Assembly: GCA_944474755.1 (NCBI GenBank)
Contig: OX104113.1
Coordinates: 21,642,432-21,706,431 of the forward strand
Direction: 5' to 3'
DNA length: 64,000 bases
DNA from: Limnoperna fortunei
Lineage: Eukaryota > Mollusca > Bivalvia > Mytilida > Modiolidae
Below are positions 60,701 through 64,000 of this stretch, one piece after another. The notes beneath the pieces are model-generated. The model saw only the letters and a program-made list of their open reading frames with translations. It ran no database searches and had not been told where the DNA came from. Made by a program: the position numbers and the translations under genes. How positions within the stretch are numbered: the first letter of the stretch is position 1; each line of letters starts with the position of its first letter.

Positions 60701-63519
60701 TATAAGGCGTCCGCCACTAAAAGAAAAAACTGCGGACAATACGACCCTAATTATGGTAGCTGGTACACATAAATGCTTCCTAAGAATGTTTAGTCAAATT
60801 TCTTTGAGGAGTTTTTAGGAGGAGCTGTGGAATTTAGACAGTAAAACTGTGAACCCCTATTTTTTTAAATGCCATTATGTTTTTAAGCAAATGAAAATAT
60901 ATTATATGTGAAAAATAAGCACTTCAGTGCTTCGTAATAGATATTCTGTGTTAGGTTGATTAAAAAAACAATTTAGGAGTAGATGGCTTCACATATGGCA
61001 GATGATGGGCGACATAATTACATGTATACCCTGACTGAAGTCTTGACTGTATTAACTGTGGATCCAATGTCTCTCTTTGTACACGGCCATCTTCTATTGC
61101 CTGTTTATGTTTGTCACCATTCAAATGTTTACCATAGTCAATCAGGTTAGGACAAGTTGTAAAACACAGTGAACATTTGTGTATAGATCCTCTAGAAAAC
61201 AAAGGTAATGTACATGTATTAACAGGATGAAAATTATTTTAAATGAATGCTTTTTTGCTTTTTAGTTGTGTAAATAACTTTACATTTATGCATTTCAAAT
61301 CTAAGGTGACTATCATTAGTACTGAATTATGTTTTACAAGTTGTAACAATGTCTCGACAAGTGTGGACACAGAAAAATGTCTCGCCTGCATTCCCTATCA
61401 GTAACGAAATAAATTTTGTCTTCAGCATTACGTAAATAGCATTAATTATCAGCAGCAGCCTCTAAAATATTGTCACCATACCATGCATAGTTACAGAGGA
61501 ACTGTCCTAATACAAAAACTTAAATGTAGTCGCTGGACCGTGAAATTGAGGTCAAGGTCAGGTGACACCTACCAGACAGTCATGTACTAGTCATCAGCAA
61601 CCTATATACCAAATATTGTCATCCTACTATGCGTGGTTACAGAGGAACTGTCGTAACCCAAAAACTTTAACATAGTCACTGGACCGTGAAATTGAGGTCA
61701 AGGTCAGGTGACACCTACCAGACAGTCATGTACTAGTCATCAGCAACCTATATACCAATATTGTCATCCTACCATGCGTGGTTACAGAGGAACTGTGGTA
61801 ACCCAAAACTTTAACATAGTCGCTGGACCGTAAAATTGAGGTCAAGGTCAGGTGACACCTACCAGACAGTCATGTACTAGTCATCAGCAACCTATACACC
61901 AAATATTGCCATCCTACTATGTGTCGTTATGGAGGAACTGCCGTAACCCAAAAACTTTAACGTAGGCGCTGGACCGTGAAATTGAGGTCAAGGTCAGGTG
62001 ACTGACTGGCAAGTACTCATCATAAGCTACCTCTGTACCAAATTTGATGGATCTAGGGCTTGGGCTCACAAATATATGAAGCAAGATGTCAAGTGTTTAC
62101 GCCCCGCCGCTGCCGCTGGATTCCTATACATATGTCTCGCCTCCAGCGACTTTCGTCGCAGGCGAGAGAAAAATTATGTCATATGTACTTATTTTGACAT
62201 CAATTTTAAATATAACAAGGTCTGTGATCTGTCAATATAACAAGGTATGTGACCTGTCAACATAACAATGTCTGTGATCTGTCAATATAACAATGTCTGT
62301 GATCTGTCAATATAACAAGGTCTGTGATCTGTCAATATAAAAATGTCTGTGATCTGTCAATATAACAAGGTCTATGATCTGTCAATTTAACAATGTATGT
62401 GATCTGTCAATATAACATGGTCTGTGATCTGTCAAAAAAACAAGGTATGTGATCTGTCAATATAACAATGTCTGTGATCTGTCAATATAACAATGTCTGT
62501 GATCTGTCAATATAACAAGGTATATGATCTGTCAATACAACAAGGTATGTGATCTGTCAATATAACAAGGTCTGTGATCTGTCAATATAACAATGTCTGT
62601 GATCTGTCAATATAACAAGGTCTGTGATCTGTCAATATAACAACGTATGTGATCTGTCAATTATATAAGATCTGTGATCTGTCAATAAATCAAGGTCGGT
62701 GATCTATCAATATAATAAGGTATGGGATCTGTCAATATAACAAAGTCTGTGATCTGTCAATATAACAAGTTCTGTGATCTGTAATTATAACAATGTCTGT
62801 GATCTGTCAATATAACAAGGTCTGTGATCTGTCAATATAACAATGTCTGTGATCTGTCAATATAACAAGGTTTGTGATCTGTCAATATAACAATGTCTGT
62901 GATCTGTCAATATAACAATGTCTGTGATCTGTCAATATAACAATGTATGTGATCTGTAAATTATATAAGATCTGTGATCTGTCAATATAACAATGTCTGT
63001 GATCTGTCAATACATCAAGGTCTGTGATTTGTCAATATAACAAGGTCTATGATCTGTCAATATAACAAGGTCTATGATCTGTCAATATGACATGGTCTAT
63101 GATCTGTCAATATAACATGGTCTATGATCTGTCAATATAACAAGGTTTATGATCTGTCAATATAATAAGGTCTGTGATCTGCCAATATAACAATGTCTGT
63201 GATCTGTCAATATAACAAGGTCTGTGATCTGTCAATTTAACAAGGTATGTGATCTGTCAATATAATAAGGTCTGTGATCTGTCAATATAATAAGGTCTGT
63301 GATCTGTCAATTATATAAGATCTGAGATCTGTCAATATAATAAGGTCTGTGATCTGTCAATATAATAAGGTCTGTGATCTGTCAATATAAGAATAAGGTA
63401 TGTGCTCTGTCAATATACATGTATCAACGTCCCTGATCTGTAATCTGTCACTATACTTACTTTTTTCTTTGTTCCACTTTAATATGGTGCATCAGTGACC
63501 ATTCATGGTCTTTCAATTC
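27642..63519 (-). CDS. ZNF106: ZNF106 orthologue (zinc finger and WD40 protein)
   Basis: Vertebrate ZNF106 is a nuclear RNA-binding protein tied to splicing and neuromuscular maintenance. Exons from high to low coordinate: 63461-63519, 61030-61191, 55104-58237, 53104-53342, 45563-45614, 42134-44313, 41700-41899, 39899-40100, 39169-39300, 38365-38481, 34592-34780, 30901-30963, 30112-30231, 29762-29836, 27995-28066, 27642-27785. All junctions are GT-AG with matching phases, giving 2380 codons without a stop. Order: two U1-type C2H2 fingers, a disordered Ser/Lys/Glu-rich region with the conserved LPRF motif, a coiled coil, a second disordered region, about seven WD40 blades, and a C-terminal finger segment (FEGCSYVFGVKHHLLYHL) aligning with vertebrate ZNF106. 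It is longer than the vertebrate protein (near 1,880 residues). The first exon is right of 64000. Confidence 0.92.
27995..28066 (-). CDS. ZNF106: ZNF106 exon: WD40 blade end
   Basis: Acceptor TTTATATTCAG, donor GTAATT, phase 0 to 0 (24 codons): IITGNRNGIVEVVPINRNKG then ALCQ. It aligns with vertebrate 'MIYTGCYDGSIQAVRLNL'. Confidence 0.88.
28664..29464 (-). mobile_element. 5'-truncated LINE remnant (end of ORF2)
   Basis: Minus-strand frames 29479-29192 and 29169-28966, broken by a frameshift, read like the end of a non-LTR retrotransposon ORF2: SYVNDFIKTSIFPTKTQWK, HNFTKPHRAWTQTHQPI, then a CxxC...H...C knuckle (CQKC, then HILTSC, then RDNLW). Imperfect direct repeats (TATGGAATTAAGTATATA near 28646 and TATGGAATTAGGCATATA near 29465) may be its aged target duplication. 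Dead copy inside a ZNF106 intron. Confidence 0.65.
29762..29836 (-). CDS. ZNF106: ZNF106 exon: WD40 blade
   Basis: Acceptor AATTGTAG; phase 0 to 0 (25 codons): DHKLIALYYGADRGLVTQMT then VTDDK. It corresponds to vertebrate '[21 protein letters not shown]'. The donor GTTTTTT is unusually weak. Confidence 0.87.
30112..30231 (-). CDS. ZNF106: ZNF106 exon: WD40 blade
   Basis: Acceptor TTTTGTAG, donor GTATCT, phase 0 to 0 (40 codons): TGDMVWTYTQATGIVTAVSV, then YEDLLFSASFDKFIRCYTRE. It aligns with vertebrate '[37 protein letters not shown]'. The open frame running on to 29902 is intron. Confidence 0.92.
30360..30720. repeat. Degenerate CA-rich tandem repeats
   Basis: An irregular array with ACACAC, CATAACCAGTA and GTATACATAACCA repeated at roughly 60-80 bp spacing in a ZNF106 intron. 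Confidence 0.5.
30901..30963 (-). CDS. ZNF106: ZNF106 exon: WD40 blade end
   Basis: Acceptor TATTTACAG, donor GTATGT, 21 codons in phase 0: VDGSIVFSGSGDKTVIEHNL then Q. It aligns with vertebrate 'VNDLVFSGSSDQSVHAHNI', including the WD40 'SGS.D..V' turn. Confidence 0.9.
31147..31905. repeat. 93-bp tandem repeat, about eight copies
   Basis: Unit holds GTAAACAAATGAAGTCATGC, ACCTTAGAAGCATTCAATAG and GATTGTTTTGATATTTGATA. AGCATTC recurs every 93 bp from 31211 to 31862. Middle copies are nearly identical. Confidence 0.95.
32066..32281. repeat. 36-bp tandem repeat, six copies
   Basis: Unit AATGTAAACTAGACGTCATA then CCAAGAGGC(T/C)AAACAT, starting every 36 bp from 32066 to 32246. Each copy but one contains the palindrome GACGTC. 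Confidence 0.95.
32617..34361 (+). mobile_element. Rolling-circle-like element, copy 1
   Basis: It starts CTAGAGGCTCCCAGGAGCCT (a 5' palindrome) followed by GCTCACCTGA. It ends with the hairpin GACCCTTCGGGTC, then AGGTGAGCTAA. The subterminal GCTCACCTGA and TCAGGTGAGC are inverted. No coding frame. A hairpin about 10 bases before a CTAA end and no target duplication (shown by the nested copy at 48449) are Helitron/Helentron-like. Interrupted by the SINE at 33401-33663. Confidence 0.75.
33401..33663 (-). mobile_element. SINE nested in rolling-circle-like element
   Basis: Full-length minus-strand SINE from the head GGTGGCCGAGTGGTCAAGGT to the CAAACAAACAAACAAA tail, box B GGTTCGATTC. Flanked by a perfect 11-bp duplication TTTAGCCATGG (33390-33400 and 33664-33674). 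The uninterrupted site exists in the related copy at 47873 (near 50855), confirming insertion. Confidence 0.95.
34592..34780 (-). CDS. ZNF106: ZNF106 exon: WD40 blades
   Basis: Acceptor AATATTGCAG, donor GTAAGT, phase 0 to 0 (63 codons): TDRNIDAYVCSDRPISCISS, VILVAAYDSTVFVLSATSGL, LIRILEGHTKTVFSLQ. It aligns with vertebrate '[25 protein letters not shown]...LLRTLEGHSKTILCMKV'. Confidence 0.93.
35061..35327 (-). mobile_element. Full-length SINE with 12-bp target duplication
   Basis: Minus-strand head GGCCTCGGTGGCTGAGTGGT, box B GGTTCGATTC and CAAACAAACAAAC tail. The flanks CAGTCATATTGA at 35049-35060 and 35328-35339 are a perfect 12-bp duplication. Confidence 0.93.
35481..36230. mobile_element. 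TIR element 'TACCGTAAAA', copy A
   Basis: It shares GGAAAAATTCTTATATGCAT, CAAAATGGCGACCGCCA and ATAATCCGCACCATTCCTTT with 59429-60758. Its right end GCGGACAATACG...TTTTTACGGTA is the inverse of that copy's left end TACCGTAAAA. The left end here is missing. TA at the ends hints at a TA-target DNA transposon (inference). Confidence 0.65.
36231..37284. other. ZNF106 intron, nothing recognised
   Basis: AT-rich intron with no coding, RNA gene or clear repeat that I can support. Confidence 0.5.
37285..37522 (+). mobile_element. Short 'ATATCAGTGAGATGG' repeat with 3' hairpin
   Basis: AATATCAGTGAAATGGTATC, GACCTTGAGGTCAAAG and GGTATGCGACACAT match the element at 60177. It ends in a hairpin GGGCATCCACCACT-AA-GTGGTGCTGCCC followed by TAA, giving a CTAA end as in the CTAGAGGCTC family. 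Confidence 0.6.
37671..37759. repeat. Foldback hairpin
   Basis: Arms TCCAATCAAAACGCCAGAAA (left) and TTTCCTGCGTTCTGATTGGA (right) continue inward through AACAAGAA and TTGTTAT to a small loop CGAAGC; about 35-45 bp per arm. Confidence 0.7.
37827..37988. repeat. Foldback hairpin with ~70-bp arms
   Basis: Left arm GGTACTTTCATACGTTTTTA..., right arm ...TCAAAAACGTATGAAAGAAC, roughly four of five bases complementary. The 23-base loop is GC-richer (CTCGTTCCGCTGCACTCCAC). Confidence 0.75.
38078..38310 (-). repeat. 'GGGGTATAC' dispersed repeat, copy
   Basis: CACAAAAAG, GGTAAACAGGAAGTAGATGA, CTATAGGATAAAGCAATATG and GGGTAAAACAGTAT match 52517-52790 in order. Non-coding. Confidence 0.65.
38365..38481 (-). 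CDS. ZNF106: ZNF106 exon: WD40 blade
   Basis: Acceptor TTATTATTTCAG, donor GTTGGT, phase 0 to 0 (39 codons): TGQQLRSENLEEKLQCFHHN then WGKLFIGTYTGSILVWSTK. The vertebrate match is '[36 protein letters not shown]'. Confidence 0.9.
38711..38863. repeat. Near-perfect foldback hairpin with ~70-bp arms
   Basis: Left TTGTTTTCAATTGTTGGTTA..., right ...TAACCAACAATTGAAAACAA; the centre is ATAAACCGC-GAA-GCGGTTTAT. Very few mismatches. Flanking TCACTTGTTGTTTGCGGAAG near 38957 also follows the foldback at 15932. Confidence 0.9.
39169..39300 (-). CDS. ZNF106: ZNF106 exon: WD40 blade
   Basis: Acceptor TTCTGTAG, donor GTAAGG, phase 0 to 0 (44 codons): TGELVHTFSCSPYLVSCLYV, then LKTDESLKLYTGGSSQHLLC and FNAI. 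It aligns with vertebrate '[20 protein letters not shown]...ALYTGSSDHTINCYNV'. Confidence 0.92.
39899..40100 (-). CDS. ZNF106: ZNF106 exon: first WD40 blade
   Basis: Acceptor CTTTTTAG, donor GTACAT, phases 2 to 0: FKLKPDFIASLKAAVKSSLS, GIQVIGQHVYVSYIGVSIRK and FHIK. It aligns with vertebrate '[31 protein letters not shown]', but the typical D-[KT]-T-[IV] turn is not kept. Confidence 0.85.
40243..40526. mobile_element. Small TIR element, copy 2
   Basis: Ends TTTATTCTGCA and GTTGCAGAATAAA; interior GCCGTAAACCAGGACAGAAT as at 197-476. Non-coding. Confidence 0.6.
40558..40757 (-). mobile_element. Diverged SINE
   Basis: Minus-strand SINE body (plus-strand AGCAATTTTTCAGCTATATT, AACTGGCAATCCTTGTCAAT, GACAGATCAATAG), head mostly lost. 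A 10-bp direct repeat TTATTTGAAT (40548-40557 and 40758-40767) may be its target duplication. Confidence 0.7.
41208..41425 (-). mobile_element. Diverged SINE
   Basis: Plus strand TTAATGCCACATTCAGCAAT, GAGTATCCGGAGAAA, GGAAAACTGGCAATTATTGT, AATCTCAGTGTTGACAG follow the reverse SINE order. Old copy, no clear duplication. Confidence 0.7.
41700..41899 (-). CDS. ZNF106: ZNF106 exon: acidic disordered segment
   Basis: Acceptor TTTTTTTGGTAG, donor GTACAC, phases 0 to 2. It encodes GGQKSKHSDVEIISDMEEDV and on to LQLKDKFSER. Acidic linker before the WD40 domain; placed by frame continuity. Confidence 0.85.
42134..44313 (-). CDS. ZNF106: ZNF106 giant exon 2: disordered region
   Basis: Acceptor TATTTTTTGCAG, donor GTCAGT, phases 1 to 0, 726 codons plus the joined one. 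It starts ARDKQRRPDSRHDSDVSDRP and ends SADDDTLPKYGHKVK. Rich in Ser, Gln, Lys, Asp; contains Ser-Pro-rich PSPQTMSPQSLGSVSPVQRI and basic SPYRKRLKTKKERDRASIRK (possible nuclear localisation signal). It corresponds to the Ser-rich region between the coiled coil and WD40 domain in vertebrates. A frame open past 42134 adds hydrophobic intronic codons and should not be used. Confidence 0.92.
45388..45459. repeat. Short foldback hairpin
   Basis: Arms AGGACTGAATTCTGCCGTTA and TAAAACGGCAGTAAAATTCG with a loop near CACAAAACTAAC; about 30 bp per arm. Confidence 0.6.
45563..45614 (-). CDS. ZNF106: ZNF106 exon: coiled-coil end
   Basis: Acceptor TATTTTACAG, donor GTAAGA, phases 0 to 1: LKQQAENLRSKRINVLQ(E). 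It aligns with the vertebrate '[25 protein letters not shown]', an anchor for the orthology call. Confidence 0.92.
45629..47502 (+). mobile_element. Rolling-circle-like element, copy 2, with 322-bp repeats
   Basis: It starts CTAGAGGCTCTTAAGAGCCT then GCTCACCTGA; it ends GACCCTTTGGGTC then AGGTGAGCTAA. The interior holds about four tandem units of 322 bp (GGGTCCTATG at 46131, 46453, 46775 and 47097) with GGCGGCCATCTTGGATTTTG. A GAC trinucleotide run (about 47418-47450) precedes the 3' end. Short open frames (FLNFSQSE...INGPGSHVEF) are repeats of this unit, not genes. It begins 14 bp upstream (in gene order) of the 52-nt exon. Confidence 0.8.
48760..50270. repeat. ~165-bp satellite inside nested element, partly as 331-bp dimers
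   Basis: AGGGCAATAACTC recurs about every 165 bp. From about 49200 to 50150 alternate units differ consistently (CTCCTATAAGG and CTCATATAAGG; TTATTGCTGATCATTTGTGC and GTATTGTTGATCATTTTTGC), making three near-identical dimers: higher-order repeat structure. Confidence 0.88.
50543..50608. repeat. (ACGGACG)n simple repeat near element 3' end
   Basis: A run of GACGACGGACGACGGACG units just before the terminal ACGCCAAGTGATAGCAATAG and hairpin. The same position carries a GAC run in copy 2. Confidence 0.85.
52517..52790 (-). repeat. 'GGGGTATAC' dispersed repeat, copy
   Basis: Minus strand begins TCATACCCCTGTTTCGAAGA then GGGGGGTATACTGTTTTACC and runs to GGGGTATTACCAGTGAGC. It matches 38078-38310 over its length. 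Non-coding. Confidence 0.65.
53104..53342 (-). CDS. ZNF106: ZNF106 exon: coiled coil
   Basis: Acceptor TTTCTTTGACAG, donor GTATGT, phases 1 to 0: (V)LSSFDMSLSNASTSRDVR, then DISIKEEDIRQELHDVDEHI and TRLQRLIEESTVELNKFKDR. It aligns with vertebrate '[36 protein letters not shown]'. The Met-starting frame from 53361 is intronic upstream of the acceptor. Confidence 0.93.
54750..54966 (-). mobile_element. SINE with 9-bp target duplication
   Basis: Minus-strand SINE with head GGGGCCTCGGTGGCAGAGTG and short AAACAAACAC tail. Flanks TGCAGCATT at 54741-54749 and 54967-54975. Diverged central part. It forms the 3' tail of the long frame ending at 54922, which is intron there. Confidence 0.85.
55104..58237 (-). 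CDS. ZNF106: ZNF106 giant exon 1: disordered region with LPRF motif
   Basis: Acceptor TTTTATTTTTCAG, donor GTATGT, phases 2 to 1, 3134 nt and 1044 full codons. It starts EKEVEQEELQDPVRVEPSYN, then Gln/Tyr/Arg-rich SYSQPQFRGQYYENRQPFRN and Pro/Trp-rich WGPPWEQTPPDPWEHPHQ. Next come Lys/Glu-rich helix (ELRDKREKAKKELNSKEKEK), SPGRS repeats, and a segment KMVNSPRSRKERQQLAEVLR ... RLSLPRFNLHMSGL that corresponds to the vertebrate ZNF106 'ILNASRR...K.LPRFGIEM' block. Acidic and Ser-rich to the end. The Met at 58011 is internal. Confidence 0.94.
58427..58451. repeat. (CA)n microsatellite
   Basis: An uninterrupted CA run of about 12 repeats in the ZNF106 intron. Confidence 0.95.
59429..60758. mobile_element. 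TIR element 'TACCGTAAAA', copy B, with nested insertion
   Basis: The left end TACCGTAAAACAGTGTGTAT is near-inverse to the right ends of copy A and of this copy (GCGGACAATACG...ATGGTA). The body shares TTCTTATATGCATGTAC, AAATGGCGACCGCCA and TAATCCGCACCATTCCTTTC with copy A. Split by the element at 60177-60715. Confidence 0.7.
60177..60715 (+). mobile_element. 'CTAGATATCAGTGAG' element nested in TIR element
   Basis: It starts CTAGATATCAGTGAGATGGT. Inside are about three ~147-bp units with GGTATGCGACACATCGCCTT and GACCTTAAGGCCAAAG / GACCTTAAGGTCAAAG. A GGACGGACGG run lies before the end GGCGTCCGCC. Flanked by ACTAAAA at 60170-60176 and 60716-60722, possibly a duplication. Family members also at 37285 and 7785. 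Confidence 0.7.
61030..61191 (-). CDS. ZNF106: ZNF106 exon: second N-terminal zinc finger
   Basis: Acceptor TTTGTTTTCTAG, donor GTATAC, phases 2 to 2: GSIHKCSLCFTTCPNLIDYG then KHLNGDKHKQAIEDGRVQRE and LDPQLIQSRLQSG. The CxxC-x12-H-x5-H spacing is a U1-type C2H2 finger, as in vertebrate ZNF106 ('[26 protein letters not shown]'). Confidence 0.93.
61380..62167 (+). mobile_element. 'TCTCGCCTG...CAGGCGAGA' element with 146-bp repeats
   Basis: Start TCTCGCCTGC and end CAGGCGAGA are inverted; the end is a hairpin TCTCGCCTCCAGCGAC-TTT-CGTCGCAGGCGAGA. Four internal units of about 146 bp carry GACCGTGAAATTGAGGTCAA and GGTGACACCTACCAGACAGT. Same plan (subterminal inverted sequence, inner satellite, 3' hairpin) as the CTAGAGGCTC family. 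Confidence 0.75.
62208..63424. repeat. 25-bp minisatellite, nearly 50 copies
   Basis: The unit CTGTCAATATAACAAGGTCT then GTGAT varies mainly at AAGG/AATG and TCTG/TATG. It spans about 1.2 kb of ZNF106 intron, immediately beyond the exon at 63461. A few units have an ATTATATAAGATCTG variant that recurs, indicating block duplication. Confidence 0.95.
63461..63519 (-). CDS. ZNF106: ZNF106 exon: end of first zinc finger
   Basis: Acceptor CAACTGTAG, donor GTAAGT, phases 0 to 2: ELKDHEWSLMHHIKVEQRKK. It matches vertebrate 'EMDEHMRSMLHHRELENLKG', the H-x5-H half of the first U1-type finger. The CxxC half and start codon lie beyond 64000. Confidence 0.88.
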
Positions 63520-63629
63520 CTACAGTTGTAAATATATAAAGAGTTAATACACAGAACAATCCCCAAAAAATGAAAATAAATCTATGTGTATTTTACTATT
63601 TGTCACTATTTGCAATTACATTTTGTATA

Positions 63630-64000
63630 ACTAAGTGTGATTAAATAACAGTAATTTACATAGAGGAGCCACCAATCCTCTGCAAGTACTAAGTGTGATT
63701 ATATAACAGTAATTTACATAGAGGAGACACCAATCCTCTGCAAGTACTAAGTGTGATTATAAAACAGTAATTTACATAGAGGAGCCACCAATCCTCTGCA
63801 AGTACTAAGTGTGATTATAAAACAGTAATTTACATAGAGGAGCCACCAATCCTCTGCAAGTACTAAGTGTGATTATAAAACAGTAATTTACATAGAGGAG
63901 CCACCAATCCTCTGCAAGTACTAAGTGTGATTATAAAACAGTAATTTACATAGAGGAGCCACCAATCCTCTGCAAGTACTAAGTGTGATTATATAACAGT
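63630..64000. repeat. 58-bp tandem repeat, at least six copies, runs off the window
   Basis: The unit ACTAAGTGTGATTATATAAC, then AGTAATTTACATAGAGGAGC and CACCAATCCTCTGCAAGT, starts every 58 bp (63631, 63689, 63747 and on). Almost identical copies. Confidence 0.95.

Noticed and set aside
60515..60772. Frame with TRLVRTDGCTHRTDGQTDHY
   Set aside because: It is translation of the GGACGGACGG run and the end of a non-coding mobile element.
62208..64000. CRISPR-like arrays
   Set aside because: Units are contiguous tandem repeats without unique spacers, in an animal intron.

Overview
The window is nuclear DNA from an animal with large, AT-rich, repeat-filled introns and GT-AG splicing. The tRNA-derived SINEs, the 'CTAGAGGCTC...GAGCTAA' repeats and the 'GGGGTATACTG' repeats are of kinds I associate with bivalve molluscs, so a mussel-like bivalve is my best guess (inference; I could not search). 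I see no bacterial-type genes, operons, CRISPR arrays, rRNA or free-standing tRNA genes.

Two protein-coding genes are arranged tail to tail. (1) On the + strand, 621-19100, is the 3' part of a phospholipase C-beta gene (PLCB1-like). It encodes the end of the C2 domain, the G-alpha-q-binding helix-turn-helix, a variable linker, the coiled-coil C-terminal domain and a C-terminal TPL PDZ ligand. Eleven exons join in frame (460 codons including stop); a 117-nt cassette and a 12-nt microexon look optional. The 5' part lies left of the window. (2) On the - strand, from 63519 down to 27642, is an orthologue of ZNF106: two U1-type C2H2 fingers, two giant exons coding for disordered, charged protein, a coiled coil, WD40 repeats and a C-terminal zinc-finger segment. 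Sixteen exons join in frame (2380 codons). The first exon lies right of the window, and the terminal exon is only tentatively placed near 24.7 kb.

Between and inside the genes: 1-20 kb is PLCB1 with several minisatellites, a clean hAT-like element (6019-6979) and foldback hairpins. 19-24.5 kb holds the two converging 3' ends. 25-54 kb is ZNF106 intron packed with mobile elements: a decayed LINE end, SINEs with visible target duplications, and large rolling-circle-like elements nested in one another at 32.6-34.4, 45.6-47.5 and 47.9-51.5 kb. 59-64 kb holds nested TIR and repeat-bearing elements and two long tandem arrays.

The most unusual signal is in PLCB1. The 3' end of the exon for the G-alpha-q-binding helix, including its 5' splice site, is tandemly repeated 31 times (2191-3590), followed by decayed partial copies of the same exon. 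A second, independent 31-bp repeat copies another exon end plus donor of the same gene (8894-8986).
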